A stretch of DNA of 64,000 nucleotides from contig NC_090951.1 of assembly GCF_040807025.1 (NCBI RefSeq), positions 1,798,001-1,862,000 on the forward strand, given 5' to 3'. Every line of letters begins with the position of its first letter. Positions within the stretch are counted from its first letter, which is position 1. Positions 43,801 through 58,800 of the stretch are shown here, in pieces. Source of the stretch: Struthio camelus. Taxonomy: Eukaryota > Chordata > Aves > Struthioniformes > Struthionidae. The notes under the pieces are model-generated. The model was not told the DNA's origin and did no database searches. It saw only the letters and a list, made by a program, of their open reading frames with translations. The position numbers and the translations under genes are program-made.

Positions 43801-46800
43801 TTTTGTGCCAACAAAACATCGGTCTGTTCTCTTGGAGTACATCACACTGGCTAAAACCAGACTGGCTGACCTCAAGGTTAGTAAAAGTTGTCTCTTTGAA
43901 AAAAAAAAAAAATTTTTTTTCCAAATCTGTCAAAATAGTGGCTGTGACAATGTCCATCTCTCTATAACCTCACGCAGGTTGCTATAGAAGACATGGGGCT
44001 CTATGAAGATTTATCTTCCACAAATGAATCTGTGCAGGTACTGGTTCTCTATTTAAGGTTTTCTAACCAGCTCTGTCCCTTTTCCTGTGGAAAAGGGTTT
44101 TCGTTGTCCTCCTCTCTGCCATTCCCTCCAAGTTTGAGCATGCTGCCAGATCTCCTCCAACTTTACGACAGAGGGGCGGGAGAGGTCAAAAATACAGAAG
44201 CTTTTCCCATGTTTCATGAAAACCAGTCCTGCACAGAGGACAGGCAGACCCTGATGAGTATTCCTAGAGGAAGGCTGTAGAGGAACTGAGCAACTAGCCA
44301 GCTACTGCCCAAGCAACACCTACGTTAGCAAGCCAGTCAACACATGCTGTTTAGAGCCAGGAAGTGCTGGCTACCTCTTCCCCACCCTCTACTGTGGGAT
44401 ATATGAAATAAATGGAAGATTCTGTTGAGGAATTTAAGGGACGGGGAGAAACCTTAATGGTGTTGTATGATGAAGGAAAATGAAGTTACTGAGATGGGGA
44501 GATGCAGAGCATGGATCTGCAGGAAACTAGACTGTTAGGCCTGCTGGTAGACCAACCAGTTACAGTGGTGACGTTCCGCTGTGTGGATTTGCACGTAATG
44601 ATTTGACCACATGGGAACGCATGCTCAATTGTCTTCAGTACTGCATAACACCTATTTGGTGGTGTTATATTCAAAATGTTCAGATTTAAAGGAGATTTGA
44701 GGAGGGAATCTACAGGCTGCAGTTGTACTCTGTTATACTTTTCCTTGGTCAGGATTCCTTTGAATAATAACAGTAGTCAAAAGGGGAGCATTTGGCTTTA
44801 TTGTTCCTTTTGAATTGCATTTCTTTCTATATTTGGATCACCTAAAACCGTACGGCAGATTAGGAGGATAGGAGAAAACACATGTAGTTTCCTCCCTTAT
44901 GCAGTCAATTAACTGGAGTATATCAAATACAGGCTGATGTGAGGGTAAGTGAATGTACAGCAATGAAATTAGTCCTCTGAATTGAAAATCCCAAGTGAAA
45001 ATTTCATTTAATGTCTTCCGAGTGTGTCTGATCTGTTTGTCAGTTAAGAAACTGCCACAAGTTATTGCACTTTAAGTTGTCGTACAGCTTGAAAAAGAAA
45101 AACTCAGGACTGAAGTCTCTCTGCATGGAGTGCGGTTCTAATAGCATGGGCTGGAAGTGAAGAAAATGGGTCCTAATTCAAAGTGTATGAAACAAAACAG
45201 GTTTAACAGTACAACAAATTTGGAGCAGAAAAGATATTGTCCCCGTGGAAGGCTGTTAAACAGGAGTATCTGCTGCCCCCTGTAAGAGTTGGATACAGAA
45301 GTACACAGATACTTGAGCTGTTCCATAATAGCTGTCATGTAGAATAGCCTTATCAAGACAGACTTATATTTCAGGCCCTGGTTTTTCTATCTTTGCGTAT
45401 CAGGTAGTTCTTGTTATTCAGTCACTTCCCTTCACAGCGCAGACAACTATTACTAACCCTAAAGAACCAGCAGGAAAGATGACTGTCATCACTGATTTCT
45501 CACAATGTCTTTCTCTCCTTGTTACTTGTGTGAGCTAGCCCCAGGGCCAGGCACTTCGTGACGTTGAGAAGGCCATTCAGATATTTGAAAACACAAGGAA
45601 GATCCCAACGTCTGTGATAGAAGCCAGGTACTGTGTGCTTCTCAAAAGTATTTTTAGCTTTAAAAAAAGAAAAGACTAAAAAGGAAAGGAAAGGAAAGTA
45701 GAGTCCAAATCAAAATAACAAAGCAGAAGAAAAATTGAAGATGTGAGCAAAGGAAGACTTGAGAAATTCTTCACACGTTATCCACTTCCTCAGCAGTCAT
45801 CTAAATTGAGGCTATTTCTGTAGTGGATAAGAAGGCATATGTGCACCTGCAGGAGGAGTCTACTGTTATTATAAAAAGCAAAATTAAAAGTATAATTTTT
45901 AGACTAATATGAACTTGTTTTTTTTCCTCTGACTATTCATATTACTACGATATTTCTTATTTGCAGGAACCCAACTAATTCTTGAGGTAATGAAATGGCA
46001 TTTTACTGCTTTGGGACTGTTAACGTTTTGTTATCTTTATCCTCTGTTTCAGTATTTTCAGACGACCTTATTATACTTCCTGGTTTCTTCCTGCTTTGCT
46101 TAGGCCACGTGTGGTTAGTATTTGTTTTTCTGATCCTCCCGTTTTAGTAGTGTGTTTGTAGAAAGATGACTCACTTCTAACCTGCCTGCTCTTCTGTTGC
46201 AGCTCCCTAAAACCCCAGATGTGCACATGGCTTTTATAGACTCTTTAAAGAGGTATTGAGAATTCTCGATGTTGTTTTCTGTGCTTCTGGACTTTGTCTT
46301 CAGAATATTTGGTTTTACATCAGATTATCTGAGGCTTTGACACCTTATTTGCAAACTTCTGTGTGGGCTTACCCACTTGGCATGACTTCACGACCGGTCT
46401 CATTTGTGGCTTGCAGGTTATAGATGGGATTACTTGTCTGTATAGGTGAATGTCTTCAGTTCTGTAATTAGTCCTCTAGCTGTTTTAAAACCATTTTCTA
46501 GAAGGAATTACACGCAGCCCTGACTCCAGGTTAGATGTATTTTTATGCAAACTTTAGAGGATACTGCTGAATATAAAATTTCAGTAAGAAGATGAGACCC
46601 GCTGTGAAGAGCCCCTTTCTTTGGGAAAGGGCATGGAAGAAGGGGAAGATAAAACTTAATGTGTTAGTGCTTCAGGAGCTGTTTTTATGGGACAGTGGAA
46701 TAACGCCCCTGGAGAACACAACCCCTCTCAAAACTCAAGCTTGTCGTGTATGCATGTTTAACAGTGCTTTTCTGCATTGAAGGAACAGCTTAATTGTAAA

Positions 46801-49800
46801 TCCAGTAATTCTTCTGTAGCTTATCATGGAGAAAATGTCTGTAACGCTGCCTACAAATGAGGCATTTGGTCCTGCCTTGTAATTCCAGCCTGACTCTAAT
46901 AAGATTGGATCTTTTTTTAAATTAAAGTTGTAAGAGCAGTAGCTGAATTTTAGGCAGCCTAGTGTAATATATTTTAGTCTTGTGTGCCTTCCCAGTAGGT
47001 GTTGGAGGTCAAACTTTGATCTCAGTCACGTGCTGCATTTGAGATGTGTCAGTGTTACCTGTCACATAACTTACTTGTGTGATCTTAGTCACGTACTACA
47101 TAAGAAACGAGTGCATGTATATAACACTATTCCTTATGAATAGTATGTTACACGTGCATAATACTTGCTGCTACAGCACAGAGTATAAATATCTGGCCAT
47201 CGTGTTGGATGATGGTTAAAAAAATGCTTCACATGCTCTGTGTGTTCTGGAACCTCTGTAATTTCATTTCATACCATAGCTGTTGTTTATGCTTATATTT
47301 AGTAAGTCTAAAGTTTGAATGTGGTTATGTGGTGGAATAAATGCCTTTTTTTCCCCCACTCCCATTACAGAGCTGATAAAATACCTTCAAACTTGTACTC
47401 CACCTACATACAAGCTTGTCATGCTATGAAAGAGAAACTCTTACAAGGTAAAAACAATCAATCTTCTCCCTCCCCCTCCCCCCAAAAAGTTATTCGTGCG
47501 TCAATTTGAAGAAAAGTTAATATTTCAAATGAGGCTCTCCTGAATTGAAAATCTAAAAAAAATCACAAAAACCTCACAGAAAAACAGATCTTGAATATAT
47601 ATGTAAATGGGTGCATGTTATTTATGTTTTATTGGGATATTAAACAGCTACTGCCATACTGGCTTTCTTTGGCTATTCTGCTTGGGTGGGATTTTTGCGG
47701 TCCCTGTGGAGCTCTGTTCTGCTATGCTGAGGCTGCAAGCGATGCCTGAGCTAGCTGATTTAAATCTAGCTCAGATACATCCACGTGAATCAGCATTTGC
47801 AGTCTGAACTAGACTAGCTCCAGCTAGTCAGGGTATAAAGCTGGTGTGTTGATCCCTTGCATAATGGCACTTCTGCTGTCTGAACTGACCATTGTCTCTT
47901 TTCAAGAATGGATTACTGTGCGTGACTAAGATATGGGCAAACAGGCGGGGTTAGGAATGGAGCCAGCGATAAAGGAATTGCAGTTCATAATTTACATGTG
48001 TTTGAGGAGGGGCTCTAATTTCAGATCCCATCACTGTAGCCACATTACTGGCAGTGTGTATGAGAGTAACATATATTAATGAGCTATTCTGTATTTTTTA
48101 GCAAATGAGTTTTTTACATACTTGCATCTTAAAGCGGGCAACATCCTCAACATAACCTTATATGAAATGAAAAGGTCGGGCTAGCGAGCGGCAATCCCTC
48201 TCTAGAGTGCGTCGGTGATAAGTATAGTCCAAGTACAGAGATAAATCCCTAATTGACTCCTGCTCAGGGCACTTCAGACGCTTGAAGCTTTCTGAAGATG
48301 CTGAAGCTCTAGAGAGGTGTGACGAGGCAGTGCTGGTAAATAGCAGGTATGCAGCAGTCTGGCTGTCAAGGGTTGTCCTGGCAACCAGCAGGACTGAAGA
48401 ATTCCTTGGTGGCAGGATCTGCAGGACCAGAACAGGCAGCCAGAGCTCTGCGGCAGCGTTTGATTTGCCAGTGACCTCTAGTGGCACAGCCTGATCTGCA
48501 TCCCCTGCATCCTGATCAGCCTGATCCTTATGCCCTGCTCCCTGGGACTCTTGTGCAAGACACTGGATGCAGGCCAGGGTTGACGTATTGGTCAGTCCTG
48601 TTCAAGAGTACTCACTCTAGTACGTAAAGGTGACTCAGCAGTCTCCAAACACCTTGTTGCTTTACTGTGCTTTTATAACAATTATTCATTTTAACCTTGT
48701 TGTTTACTTCTCCTGTTCATGGCTGAGTTATTTTTGGCCCATGTATGAGTCACTTTTCTAACAAGCTACTGCATGATTTCTGGGGCTGTGCTGTGGTAGC
48801 TTGTTGCTGGTGACGCTTTATTTGTAGTGGTGAAGGGAATTTCCTTTCATTTATTCTTTTAAACAGAAAAAAAGCCCAAAATTGAGTAGCATGTAACATC
48901 TGGAGATGTTACGTATTGTTGGTCTTGAGGAGAAGCTGATGACACAATATTCACATTGTAATGCTTCTCTGCATTTTCCAGTCTTTTGAGGAGAGCGAAT
49001 GTTTCTGTAAGGGTCAGAGAGCTAAAGTAGGTAGGAAGGGAAGTCTGAAGGGGGACTTATTTGTTTCTTGTCTTTAAAAAAAAAAAAAAATTATTTCTTA
49101 AGCTAGGCATAAACTTATAAATGATTAATCAAATAGCATCTTTTGAGTGTAAAAACAAAGCTATGTATGTGGCAGGTTGATGTTTTTGGGTTCTGTTGTA
49201 GTATATAGGAGAATGAATACTGCTTTTACAGAAAATATATGCAAAGATTGCTGAATACATTTTATAAACTGATGTAGTACACAAAAGCAAGGATAACGTG
49301 TTGCATTTCTCTCTCATTTATTTAGATGAATCAAAAATAGAGACCACTCGTTCTGAAGAGCCTGTTGAGCAGCTGAAGGCTGAACTGGCTGAGCTAAGGG
49401 TGCTGATTGTGGATGAGACTAAATATGAAGGTATGGAGAAGGGCAAGTTATAATTACCCATAAGTGACTGTTACAAAAGCTGCACTAACAAAATATGGCT
49501 AACCCTAGCCAAAGCAACAGCAGAAGTTACTTGCCACAGCTACCCAAAGACTGTAAACTTTCAGATCTGTATAATCTTTCCAGCTATAAATATATATTTT
49601 TAATATCTGACATACTTCCCATGCTTGAGTTTGGAACTTCAGGTCTGCTTCTTTATGATCACTTGGTAGTAGGTCTTTGTCAAGACTGGCAGTCCGGTTC
49701 CTACTGCTAGCATGATGACGTGGAGCCCCTTTTGAAGGTTATTTCCTTTCTGATGTGAAAAATGATTTTTGATGCAAGTTCCTAACAGTATTAGGTGGAA

Positions 49801-52800
49801 AAAAAAAATCACGTTATCTTCTAAAATGATGATGATCACTGTATTCCAGCTAACAAGTTTTGGTCATTAGGCTTTTCATAACACGTAACTTGCTCTGACC
49901 AATTAGAGTATATACTGCATGAAACAAGGAATCAGTGAAATATATACTCTAATTGTTCTTAGTCCTTTCATGCAGATGCAGAGTTGTAAATCCTCGGACC
50001 AAGTGGATTTTGTCCAGTTCCTTACTTTCATGCCTGCAGTCTTGGTTCTCTTCCTGTTACTTTCTTGCAGATGTACCAGCACAGATTGCAGTGATATCTG
50101 ACAGACTCTCAAGAGTCTTGGGTCACAGCAGTGATGAAAATGAACCTGCTACTTTGAATTCTCAAATCCGTGTTAGCATTTTTGCACCTGACCTGGAAGC
50201 TTGCCATCAGAGTGTAAGTACCATCTGGATGAGAAGTTGACTTGGGATGAGAAGCGAGTGGGGCTGGCCAGGTAAGAGTGTGTTTGTGTACCTGTGAAAG
50301 GCTGCTCTATCAGTGAAAACGGGAAATGCACTTTTCCATTTGTCTCTCTTGTAGTGTGCCACACAGACTATACATGTCTTATAGCCTTCTGAAAGTCATT
50401 GGATGTCTGATGGAAAGAGCTAGGGATATGTTCTCTCAGAGCAATCCTATGATGAGCTAGGCTTTCTTTACAAGACTTGCCTAGATACTTGTGTGTTGTG
50501 ATCGCTTCTAGGTTGTTGTGGACTTTACTATCTATCTCTTAGTGCCAGTGGATCGGTACAACTTGGGGTGCATGTCACTAACATGTTTGTCTCTTGCTTC
50601 TGATGTTAGAAAACGTTTTATGTGTGCAGCACGAAACTAGATCTAGATAAATAGCCCAAGAAGGAGGAATTAGTGTTGTCTCTTGTTCCAGGTTGTTGAT
50701 CTTCTGCTGACATCGTTCTGCCAAAACCTAATTGCTGCTTCCTATTTTAACCCTCCTGACAGGTAAGATGCAAGTAAAAACGTAGGGAAATCCAGACTGC
50801 CTCGTGCAATGTAATGCCACTATCGTCCAGGGGCCTGGAGGGACTTCTCCTTGTTCATACCCAACGTGCCAGGCGTGCAATTGCAGTCTGTTTTGTCCTG
50901 GATTTCTGTAATCTAAGAACTAGTACACTTTGATGTGCAAGTGATGTGCATGCTTCTTCACTTTTATTACTAATCTCTTCAGAATAGGGTGGCATTTGGC
51001 TATATTTTGTACTCTGTGACAGCACATAAAAACTTTTCATAAATACCATTTTGCTGAAGTTAGCCCTTTCAGTGGTGCTGGTGGAGTACGGTGGGGAATT
51101 GAAGTAGGTTCTCTGCCCCGCCCCCCTTTTTGTCCATGATTTTCTTGCTGATACTAAAGATCAGGAGGGCAATGCTTGTCTTTTGACAGGGAGCACAGGA
51201 GCGTCTTGGCATACTGAGTGCTTTTTGCACATCCACCCACCTCCGCCTTCAGCCCTATGCAATATGCATTTTATATGCAATATAAATAACTGAGGCATGA
51301 AGTTTAAGGCTGGAGGCACAGGAAGAGGAGTGCGGCCCACCTCCCTTCTCCCTTCCCCTCTCCCCCCTTTAAGTGGGCCTATATGAGGTGTGAGGGAGCA
51401 CTACCACTCATCCTCTGCCGAGTTACCTGTGATGACCTTCTTTGGAAGGACTCTATTAATATAATTTCCTTCATGATGTAACAGATACCTGTAAATGTTA
51501 TGGTGAACATATTTCAATGGAAGAATCCCTTTGTTGGCAAATACCAACATGCTGATAAACTGCTATAATCCCGGAACCCAAATGGTGATGACTGCTGAGC
51601 TGGATAGCTGCCTCTTCAGAGCGCAGCATTCTTTGGCAACGGGTGCATCTTTCCTTCTGTTTTACTTTGTGTTGGCCTGGTGACACAGGAGCAGATTAAT
51701 CTGTATTGAAAACCTGTATTGCAAAGTAGCTGGGATGAACAAGAGTGTTCTGGGAAATCATTTCTCAACCTGCCTCCCCCATCCAGTATCCTCTGAAGAT
51801 GGTTTGTTTTCCATCAGCTGGGTGGGACTGTGGGAATGCTCTGTAGGAAAGTCCCTCCCTCCTGTCCTGCCGTCTGTAACAGGTACCTTGTCATATTCTT
51901 TGTTGTTCTTGCTTTCTTTTGTTCCCGTGTATTGCTCTGCTTCTGCTCACTCATGCCCTGTGCCTTAAAAAAGCTCTCTGTGCTCCAGGCAGCTTCCTCC
52001 TCTCCTTGCTGTTGTCTCAGAACGCCTCTTTGGCTGTATATTATTAAATATTTGAGGTGGGGCACTGGTAATGTTCGTGTCTTTGTATGGGTCCTTTCTT
52101 CAGATGTTCCATAAACGACACTCCCTTTGAGCCTATAAATGGAATGGTAGTTGTCCGGTATTTACAGACAAGCATGGCTCAGGTTCATTATGTTTAACCA
52201 TTCTAAAATACCTTTTCCTGTACTGGGGATATAAATGACATAAGCAATAAAATGAGCATGTGGTTTCTACTTTCTGCAGGCAGGGATCATGCCTGTCCCT
52301 GTTCGTGAAGATGATGTGTGGACACAGGAATCTCTTACCTGCCCTCCTGGGCAGGCTCTGCCAGCTTATTTATCATCAGGTTAGTTGGTCATCTTAACCA
52401 AGAATCCTATGGTTACGGTGTGCTAAAGGCTATCTCAGCTCCCTCTGCTGAGTCATGGGGCATGTACCTGTTTGGACTGTGCTGTGGAAGGACTTTGCTA
52501 GCTACCAGACTTCCAGAGACTCCTCATTTCAGGCAAATAGTCTGGGCTTGCTCTAGGGAATGTAAACTGAATGTTTTCCTGCGGAAGGGCTACTGTAATG
52601 GGTTGATTCATTTTGAGCTACTTTTTAACAGAAGCTGAAATAAGCAAGATTGTAAACTGAGCTAAAAGAAGAATAGTAGAATGCTCAACTCCCAAACTTT
52701 CAGGTTGTGTATTTGAATTGTATGCCCCTTTTTAAAAAGAAAAGGCAGACCCCTAGTCTGAGGTGCAGCAGTGCATGGTTTTCTTCCAAAGAGCTGTTGG

Positions 52801-55800
52801 TTTTGTTTCTTTCACTCAGTGATACTGAAAGGGTGAAATTAAAAGGCTTGATAGTAGATTAACTGTCATAGAAACTAAAAATCCTTGAGAGTCTCAAATT
52901 CTGCTGGGCTGAAGTTAGAGCTAGTTGCTGCAAGTTACTGTGCTACAGATACGCACTGATTTTTTTGTAGGTTGACCGAAAATAACTGTACAATTTCAAG
53001 GAAGGACTTTTTTTTTTTTTCTTTTTTAAACCAGTGTCTTTTGTCTTCTAAATTGATATCATTGCACTGATTCAGTCAATGCACAGAAGCAGTGTTCTGC
53101 CACTTAAGTAGTTTTGGATTTTTCTGAAAAAGGCTGCTTTGCTGCAAACGAAATGTACCTCTTCCTCCAGTTCTTTCCTTATGTTTGGCTTGCAGGGTCC
53201 TTCCCTAAATGATGCTCATATTTTAGGACTAGCTGCTTTTGCAATCCACTTAAGTGAATACAGATCGTTAATTCCTGAAGTGGAAGCTGACTTGGGGATT
53301 TCTCAGCCTGTTCTGGAAAAGATCCTTTCCATTACCGAGTACTGGAACCTTTTGCTAGTGTGCAGAACAGAAGAGTCCTTTGCCTTCTGCATGAGGTGAG
53401 GTCATACATCCACCAAGTGCTTGCTTCCTTGGGTGATGGGTTATGTTTGCCCGGGAGGGGTGCTGGTAAAGCTACCCTGTTCTTGCGGAGGAGTGTGTGT
53501 GCTGCGCAGAGGTGCTATCCAGAGGAACAGGCTGATGTTGGCCCAATGTGGAATAGCTGTATTGCTTGCTGGACAAAGGACTGACTGGAGGCTGTCAGGA
53601 GTTTTAATTTAGTCTCTGGTTCTAAACTTTGTAGCTGTTAATATGCTTGGATTTGGGAGCCCATAAATAGAAACAGTCTCAGAAGTAAAGAGGTTTGGGA
53701 CATCGTGCTTAAAACAGTTTTAAATGCTCATTAGTTTTTGCTTGGTGTTGGACTTTGATGAATGATAAGGTATGAGTGAACCAACCAGATAACTGAATTC
53801 TCTCTTTCTCTGTCAGGTTTTGTACTGCAGCAGTGTCTTATCTTCTCTGCAAGTTTTCATCCCTTTCTTGTGATGATTTATGTGCCTTGCTTCCTCCTAG
53901 CCTTGTTAAAAAGGTAAAGGGAAAAAAAAGGTTTGCTATTGCTCATGAGAAAAATCAGTGTCGATTCAACTTCCCATTGCAGACGTCTGTGCGACTACAG
54001 CTGTTACAAAGAAAACTATATAAAAATGCATCTTTATATCATACCATTTTGTGTATTTGCTCATTTGGCATCTTCACGCAACGAGAGTTTGCACTGGGCC
54101 CTTTTTCATGATGCAAATGTGCAGGGTTTTTCTGCCTTGGTTTTAGTTGCAGTACACTGTGCCGCGGCTGAACTTGGAAGCTCGAGGAATCATGCGTGAG
54201 GAGGGTGAAACTGAACTAGTTTGGAGTTCCTTGTCGTGCCCCTCTGTACACTACAAAAGAGCCAGCCTCTATTTATGGAAGCAAGCACGCTTTCAAGAGC
54301 TCTTGAAGGAGAAAGCATTCCAGGTATCAGTTTTATTTCAGTGTCCTAACTATGTTCACGCCATAATTTTCTTTTTTTCAGAGCTGCCCTTTACAATTCC
54401 CTAATCAATGATGAAAGCTCTTGTAAAAACTTAATACCTAAAAACCTTGTGTGACGATTGGAAGGGGTCATGTGCTCGATATTATCTGTAGATGTTGATG
54501 ATAGAAATAGAAAACTAGAGAGAAAGCTTTTGTTTTCACTTTATTTACAAAACCAAAAATCTTGACAAGGTATGCTATTTCAGTAACGAAGTTGTCAGGA
54601 ACTGTAGAGGGAAAAAGCCTGTTTGTGATCCTAGCAACATCATAATGTGTACAAAGTGATGATGAGAGTTAAATAACTGAAGGTACTTGTTTGCTTTTTT
54701 TGGTGCTTTGCCTAAATGTCAGTGTTGCCCTGAACCACCTATGTATCTTGGATTGTTTGGCTCTGTCTAGCTATGAAGTAGCTTAACATATCTCTCATAT
54801 TCACTTTATGCTGTCCTTGCAGTTTTATCTGATTTGACAGTTTTTTTTTTTAATCCAGTTCACATAAAACCAGTTTGTCTTTGTGCAGATGAGTTTGTCA
54901 TATTACTAGAATGATTTAATGTGCTTTGTTAGCTTAAAGTACAAGACTAAAACATCTTTGCGTTATAACTTTTCTTTGATAGACCAGTCTGTCTAACTAC
55001 AGTGCCTTGTTCATTTTAACATTTATGTCTAGTAACATATGTTCATTCTGGTATCTGGAAATGTCACATCTGGAAATGTCAAAGGGGGCTGGGGGGGTGT
55101 GTGTGAGAGAGAAAGATGCTTTATTGATTTGTTTTCAGTAAATTTTGAAAGCCAGTGGGGTTTTAGGTTAGACTTCTTGCAAGGGACACAGTACAGGAGC
55201 CGTTTTTCTTGGGTTGATGTCTCCCAGGTTCATCTGTCTTAATAGGCACTGGGTTGCGTTTGGGAGCGGGTGTAAGGTGGGTTTTATGTTGAGAAGAAGG
55301 TGGCTGTTCTGCATAAGTTACTTAGTCTTGTTGGTCTGCCTCTTAGCTATTTAGGTAAGAGATCTAAATTGTTGCCTTTCCCAGTTATCTTTCAGAGAGT
55401 GGCTGCTGCTAGAGCTAGGAGTGCACCCTGAAAGGGATATTCTCTCTGCCTCAGAAAGGTAAGTGCAGAGGGGCCCTAATAGAAAGGGAGTAGTTCAACA
55501 GTCTTTTCCACTGAAATTAGAAAACAACGTTGAAGATCAGGAGGTTAACAATAAAAGTAAATAAATGAGCTGCTGTGGAACACAAATGTCCATCAACTAC
55601 CACATTTTGCCCACAGTTCAAGCAATGCCAGAAAGGAGGTGTGACTTTTCACTTGAGGAAGTTCCCCAAGATAACCTCTGGCCTATGTATACAGTTCCTC
55701 CAAATAACTTTTTGCAAAACCTCCCCATTTCCAGAAGCAGGAGATAGCTGACATCAGAGCACGTGGTGTCTGGTGGATGGCTCTTTTTACATCTGCACTT

Positions 55801-58800
55801 GTGTGGGTGCCTGTATCTGACTTTCCACTTGACGTGGTGTGTGAACTTCACTTTACGTTAAGGGAAAGGAACCATTAAAATGCCATGACTGGTTTCCTAA
55901 CTTCTCCCGTTTTATATTGCAGACAGGACTTCCATTATTGGGCTATCTATCAGTGGTATCTTCCAGCACCTTCTGCTTCGGGAGGCTGTGATGGAGACCT
56001 GGAAAAGGCGTGTGACGTTATTATCAATGCCATTCTGGATTTCTCCCAAAGGTATTCTGTATCACAACTTGTGCTTCTGCAGATGCTATGGTTCTGCTAA
56101 TGGCCTTGCAAGCCAGCGTTTGTAGGCTTTTGTCTTGCACGGGCCTTTGTTCTACTGAGCAGAACTGATTGCCTTCTCGCAGGTCTGCCTGCAGGTGAAA
56201 GCTGGGAGGTGGCTCTGCATGACTCATTGGTCTTTGCATAAGAATCTTGCTTTAGGTGACAGGGGTCTTGGGTTGAAGTCATAGGTAGTCCCTAGTCTGT
56301 CTGTCTTTTTTTTAAAGTTGAATTTGTATTCAGGTTTGTTTTGTCCAGACTAGCATCAGCATCCCTGAGGAAGTTGTTTAAGTTGGAATATAAGAAGGGA
56401 GGTTGAGAGGAGAGTTGCTGTCTGACCTGCAACTTATTTAAGGAACATTGATGTTAGAGCATGAATTAATTAATGTTCATGTAAAGCCTTTTAATTTTAT
56501 TTGAGCTATGTTATCCTCCTCAGCCAAACAGAGATAGTCACCTGGCGTTTCTCTTTCAGGGTGGACCTGGGTAGCTATGGCCAATTGAAGGTGTCTGTCA
56601 GTCCGGACATTCTCTGCAAGCTACAGGTGACTTCAGATTGTGATGTGTATCCATCTGTCTAATCTTTGAATTTGACCTGACAAAGTATTTTCTAATATCT
56701 CAGTGTACATATGCTAACATTCAATTCTCAGATGTGAATAGTGGCATGGAAATCCAGAGACGGAGATTTTCTTATTGATCTCTTTCCATTATTTCAGAGA
56801 AATATAGAGGGTTTGAATGCAAACTAATGTATCCTTCTGACAAACACTGTTTCTTTTTTTTTTTTTTCCCCTTTCTAGGAAATGGTGTTTGAGTTGGGGT
56901 GCAGGAGAAAGTTGCTTTCTGGCTGCCTGGATGCCAGGAGACACTTCCTGTTTAGGGCTTTCCAGGAAAGATTAAAAGACAGAGAACATGGTTCTGCTCT
57001 GGGTGAACAGTTACGGAGGCAGCAGGAACTGCTGCTGCAGAGAAGGTAAGTACAGATCCGAATGGCTGTGAATAACTTGGACAAAACTGCTATTCAAAGG
57101 AATTATGTTGTGTACTTGTGCAGTCGGATAGCCTCTCCTGTGATTCCCTAGTGAGCAGAAAATGACACTATAGATATCATGATAAAAAGAGTTTGCAATA
57201 TTTTGTAAGAGGTGTTTATTCGCTAGCACTTGCATGCTTAAGCTCCTGTTCACTGTGCTATATTGGGCTAAAAGTTGGCCTGGCAGTAGACTGAATTTCA
57301 AGAACACCACGTCTTCCTGAACTGTTTACAGGCAGCAACACTCTTAATCCCACCACTTGTGTTAACCACTGTTAAAATACTCTAGTTGCTTCTCTAATCT
57401 AAATGTATGCTTTCATTTTTGAACTATTGTTAATGTCTTTGAGAATGGTCTGTATGTCCCATTGAAATGAATGGGCAACTGGAAAAAATTCCTGGTGTGG
57501 TTTCTATCAACATATTTGAAACCTGACATGCTCTCAAACTCCCCTGAAAATCAAGTTACGTGATCTGAGAGTGTGAAGGTTTATTCTCTTTTTGACTGCA
57601 ACTTTGACTTTGTTTGTTTGTTCTTGTTATTTGTTTGTCTGTTTTTTCCTGCATAAGGCTTCTGGTAGGGCTCCCTGCATCTGCTCTGATCCTGACTCGT
57701 CGAAAAGGAAAGAAAACAATGTTGGACTGTGAAGATTTCTTTCATTTTGTAAACTTGGAGCTGGTACGTACAGTTAGCTAAACAGTAATCTCTTGTTGGT
57801 AAATGCTCTAGATAAAGACCTTAAATGTGAGATTAGGACAAGAGTTAAGATGCAGCCAAACTTGAAACAGAAACTTAGCTTCTATCAGAACAGAGACCTA
57901 TGTGATAAGGAGGTTCAAGTCATAATACTTGAGTCTTTTCAGCCCCTGGCTATGTAGATGTCTCTGTGGCGCTCTGTCTGCTCTGAGATGACTTCTGGGT
58001 TCATGCATTTGTAATTGTAATGGGCATTTTATGCTATCCAAGGAGAATCCTTGGAGAATAGCGCAGAAAAATCAATGGTGGAGCCAACCAGCATATTGCT
58101 GGCTGGAGGTGGGTGTGCGCAAGGTCCTGGCCTGGGTAGGATCATCAGCTGGTACTGATTGACTAGCCTGGTAGTAGCTTAGCTGATTTTTGAGCAATAG
58201 GATGGTTCTTTCTAGTCACATGGTTCATGGCAGCGTATATCTTCAGCGTGTATGCACTTACTGCAGCCTTGGGGATATTCTTGTGTGGATACGTCATCCT
58301 TCGGAAAAAGGCCTCGTGTGCCCTGGTGGGCTTTGCTGATGTTGGGTTAGAGAGAAACCTGCAACACTCCTGTGGAGATCTAGGAGCGATGAACTGAGCT
58401 TGAGCTCTTTGGTTTAATGCCCTGGCACAAGAGAAATCATTGTCCTGTGTCACATATGCTAAAGAAAAGTTTTGAAACATCCCTAGGGCTTCTTGAGGGT
58501 AGAACAGTTGACTTACAGGTCCATCACTGTTTTGCGCTCTGAAGATCGTTTCCATCGTTTCTATTTATCCTTTTTGATTGATGGCCTTTCCAAGCCCTTT
58601 TGCACTGTTGCATTAGGCACACCCAGAAACCTCTATTGATTCAAAGACTGTTAATCAAATTGCTTTTGCCATTTGCAGTGTGTGGTAAGCAGGACCATCT
58701 GAAGTGCTTTCCTAGTGCTGGGACTGTACGGCACTATCTAGTCAGTGCTATTGCTTCATATAGAAATGAAGTTTCTCTAATCAGAATAAATCCCCAGGAC

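Noticed and set aside
58163-58555. 130-codon minus-strand frame in FANCA intron 33
   Set aside because: Single open frame without recognisable motif, splice sites or promoter; expected by chance in an intron of this size.
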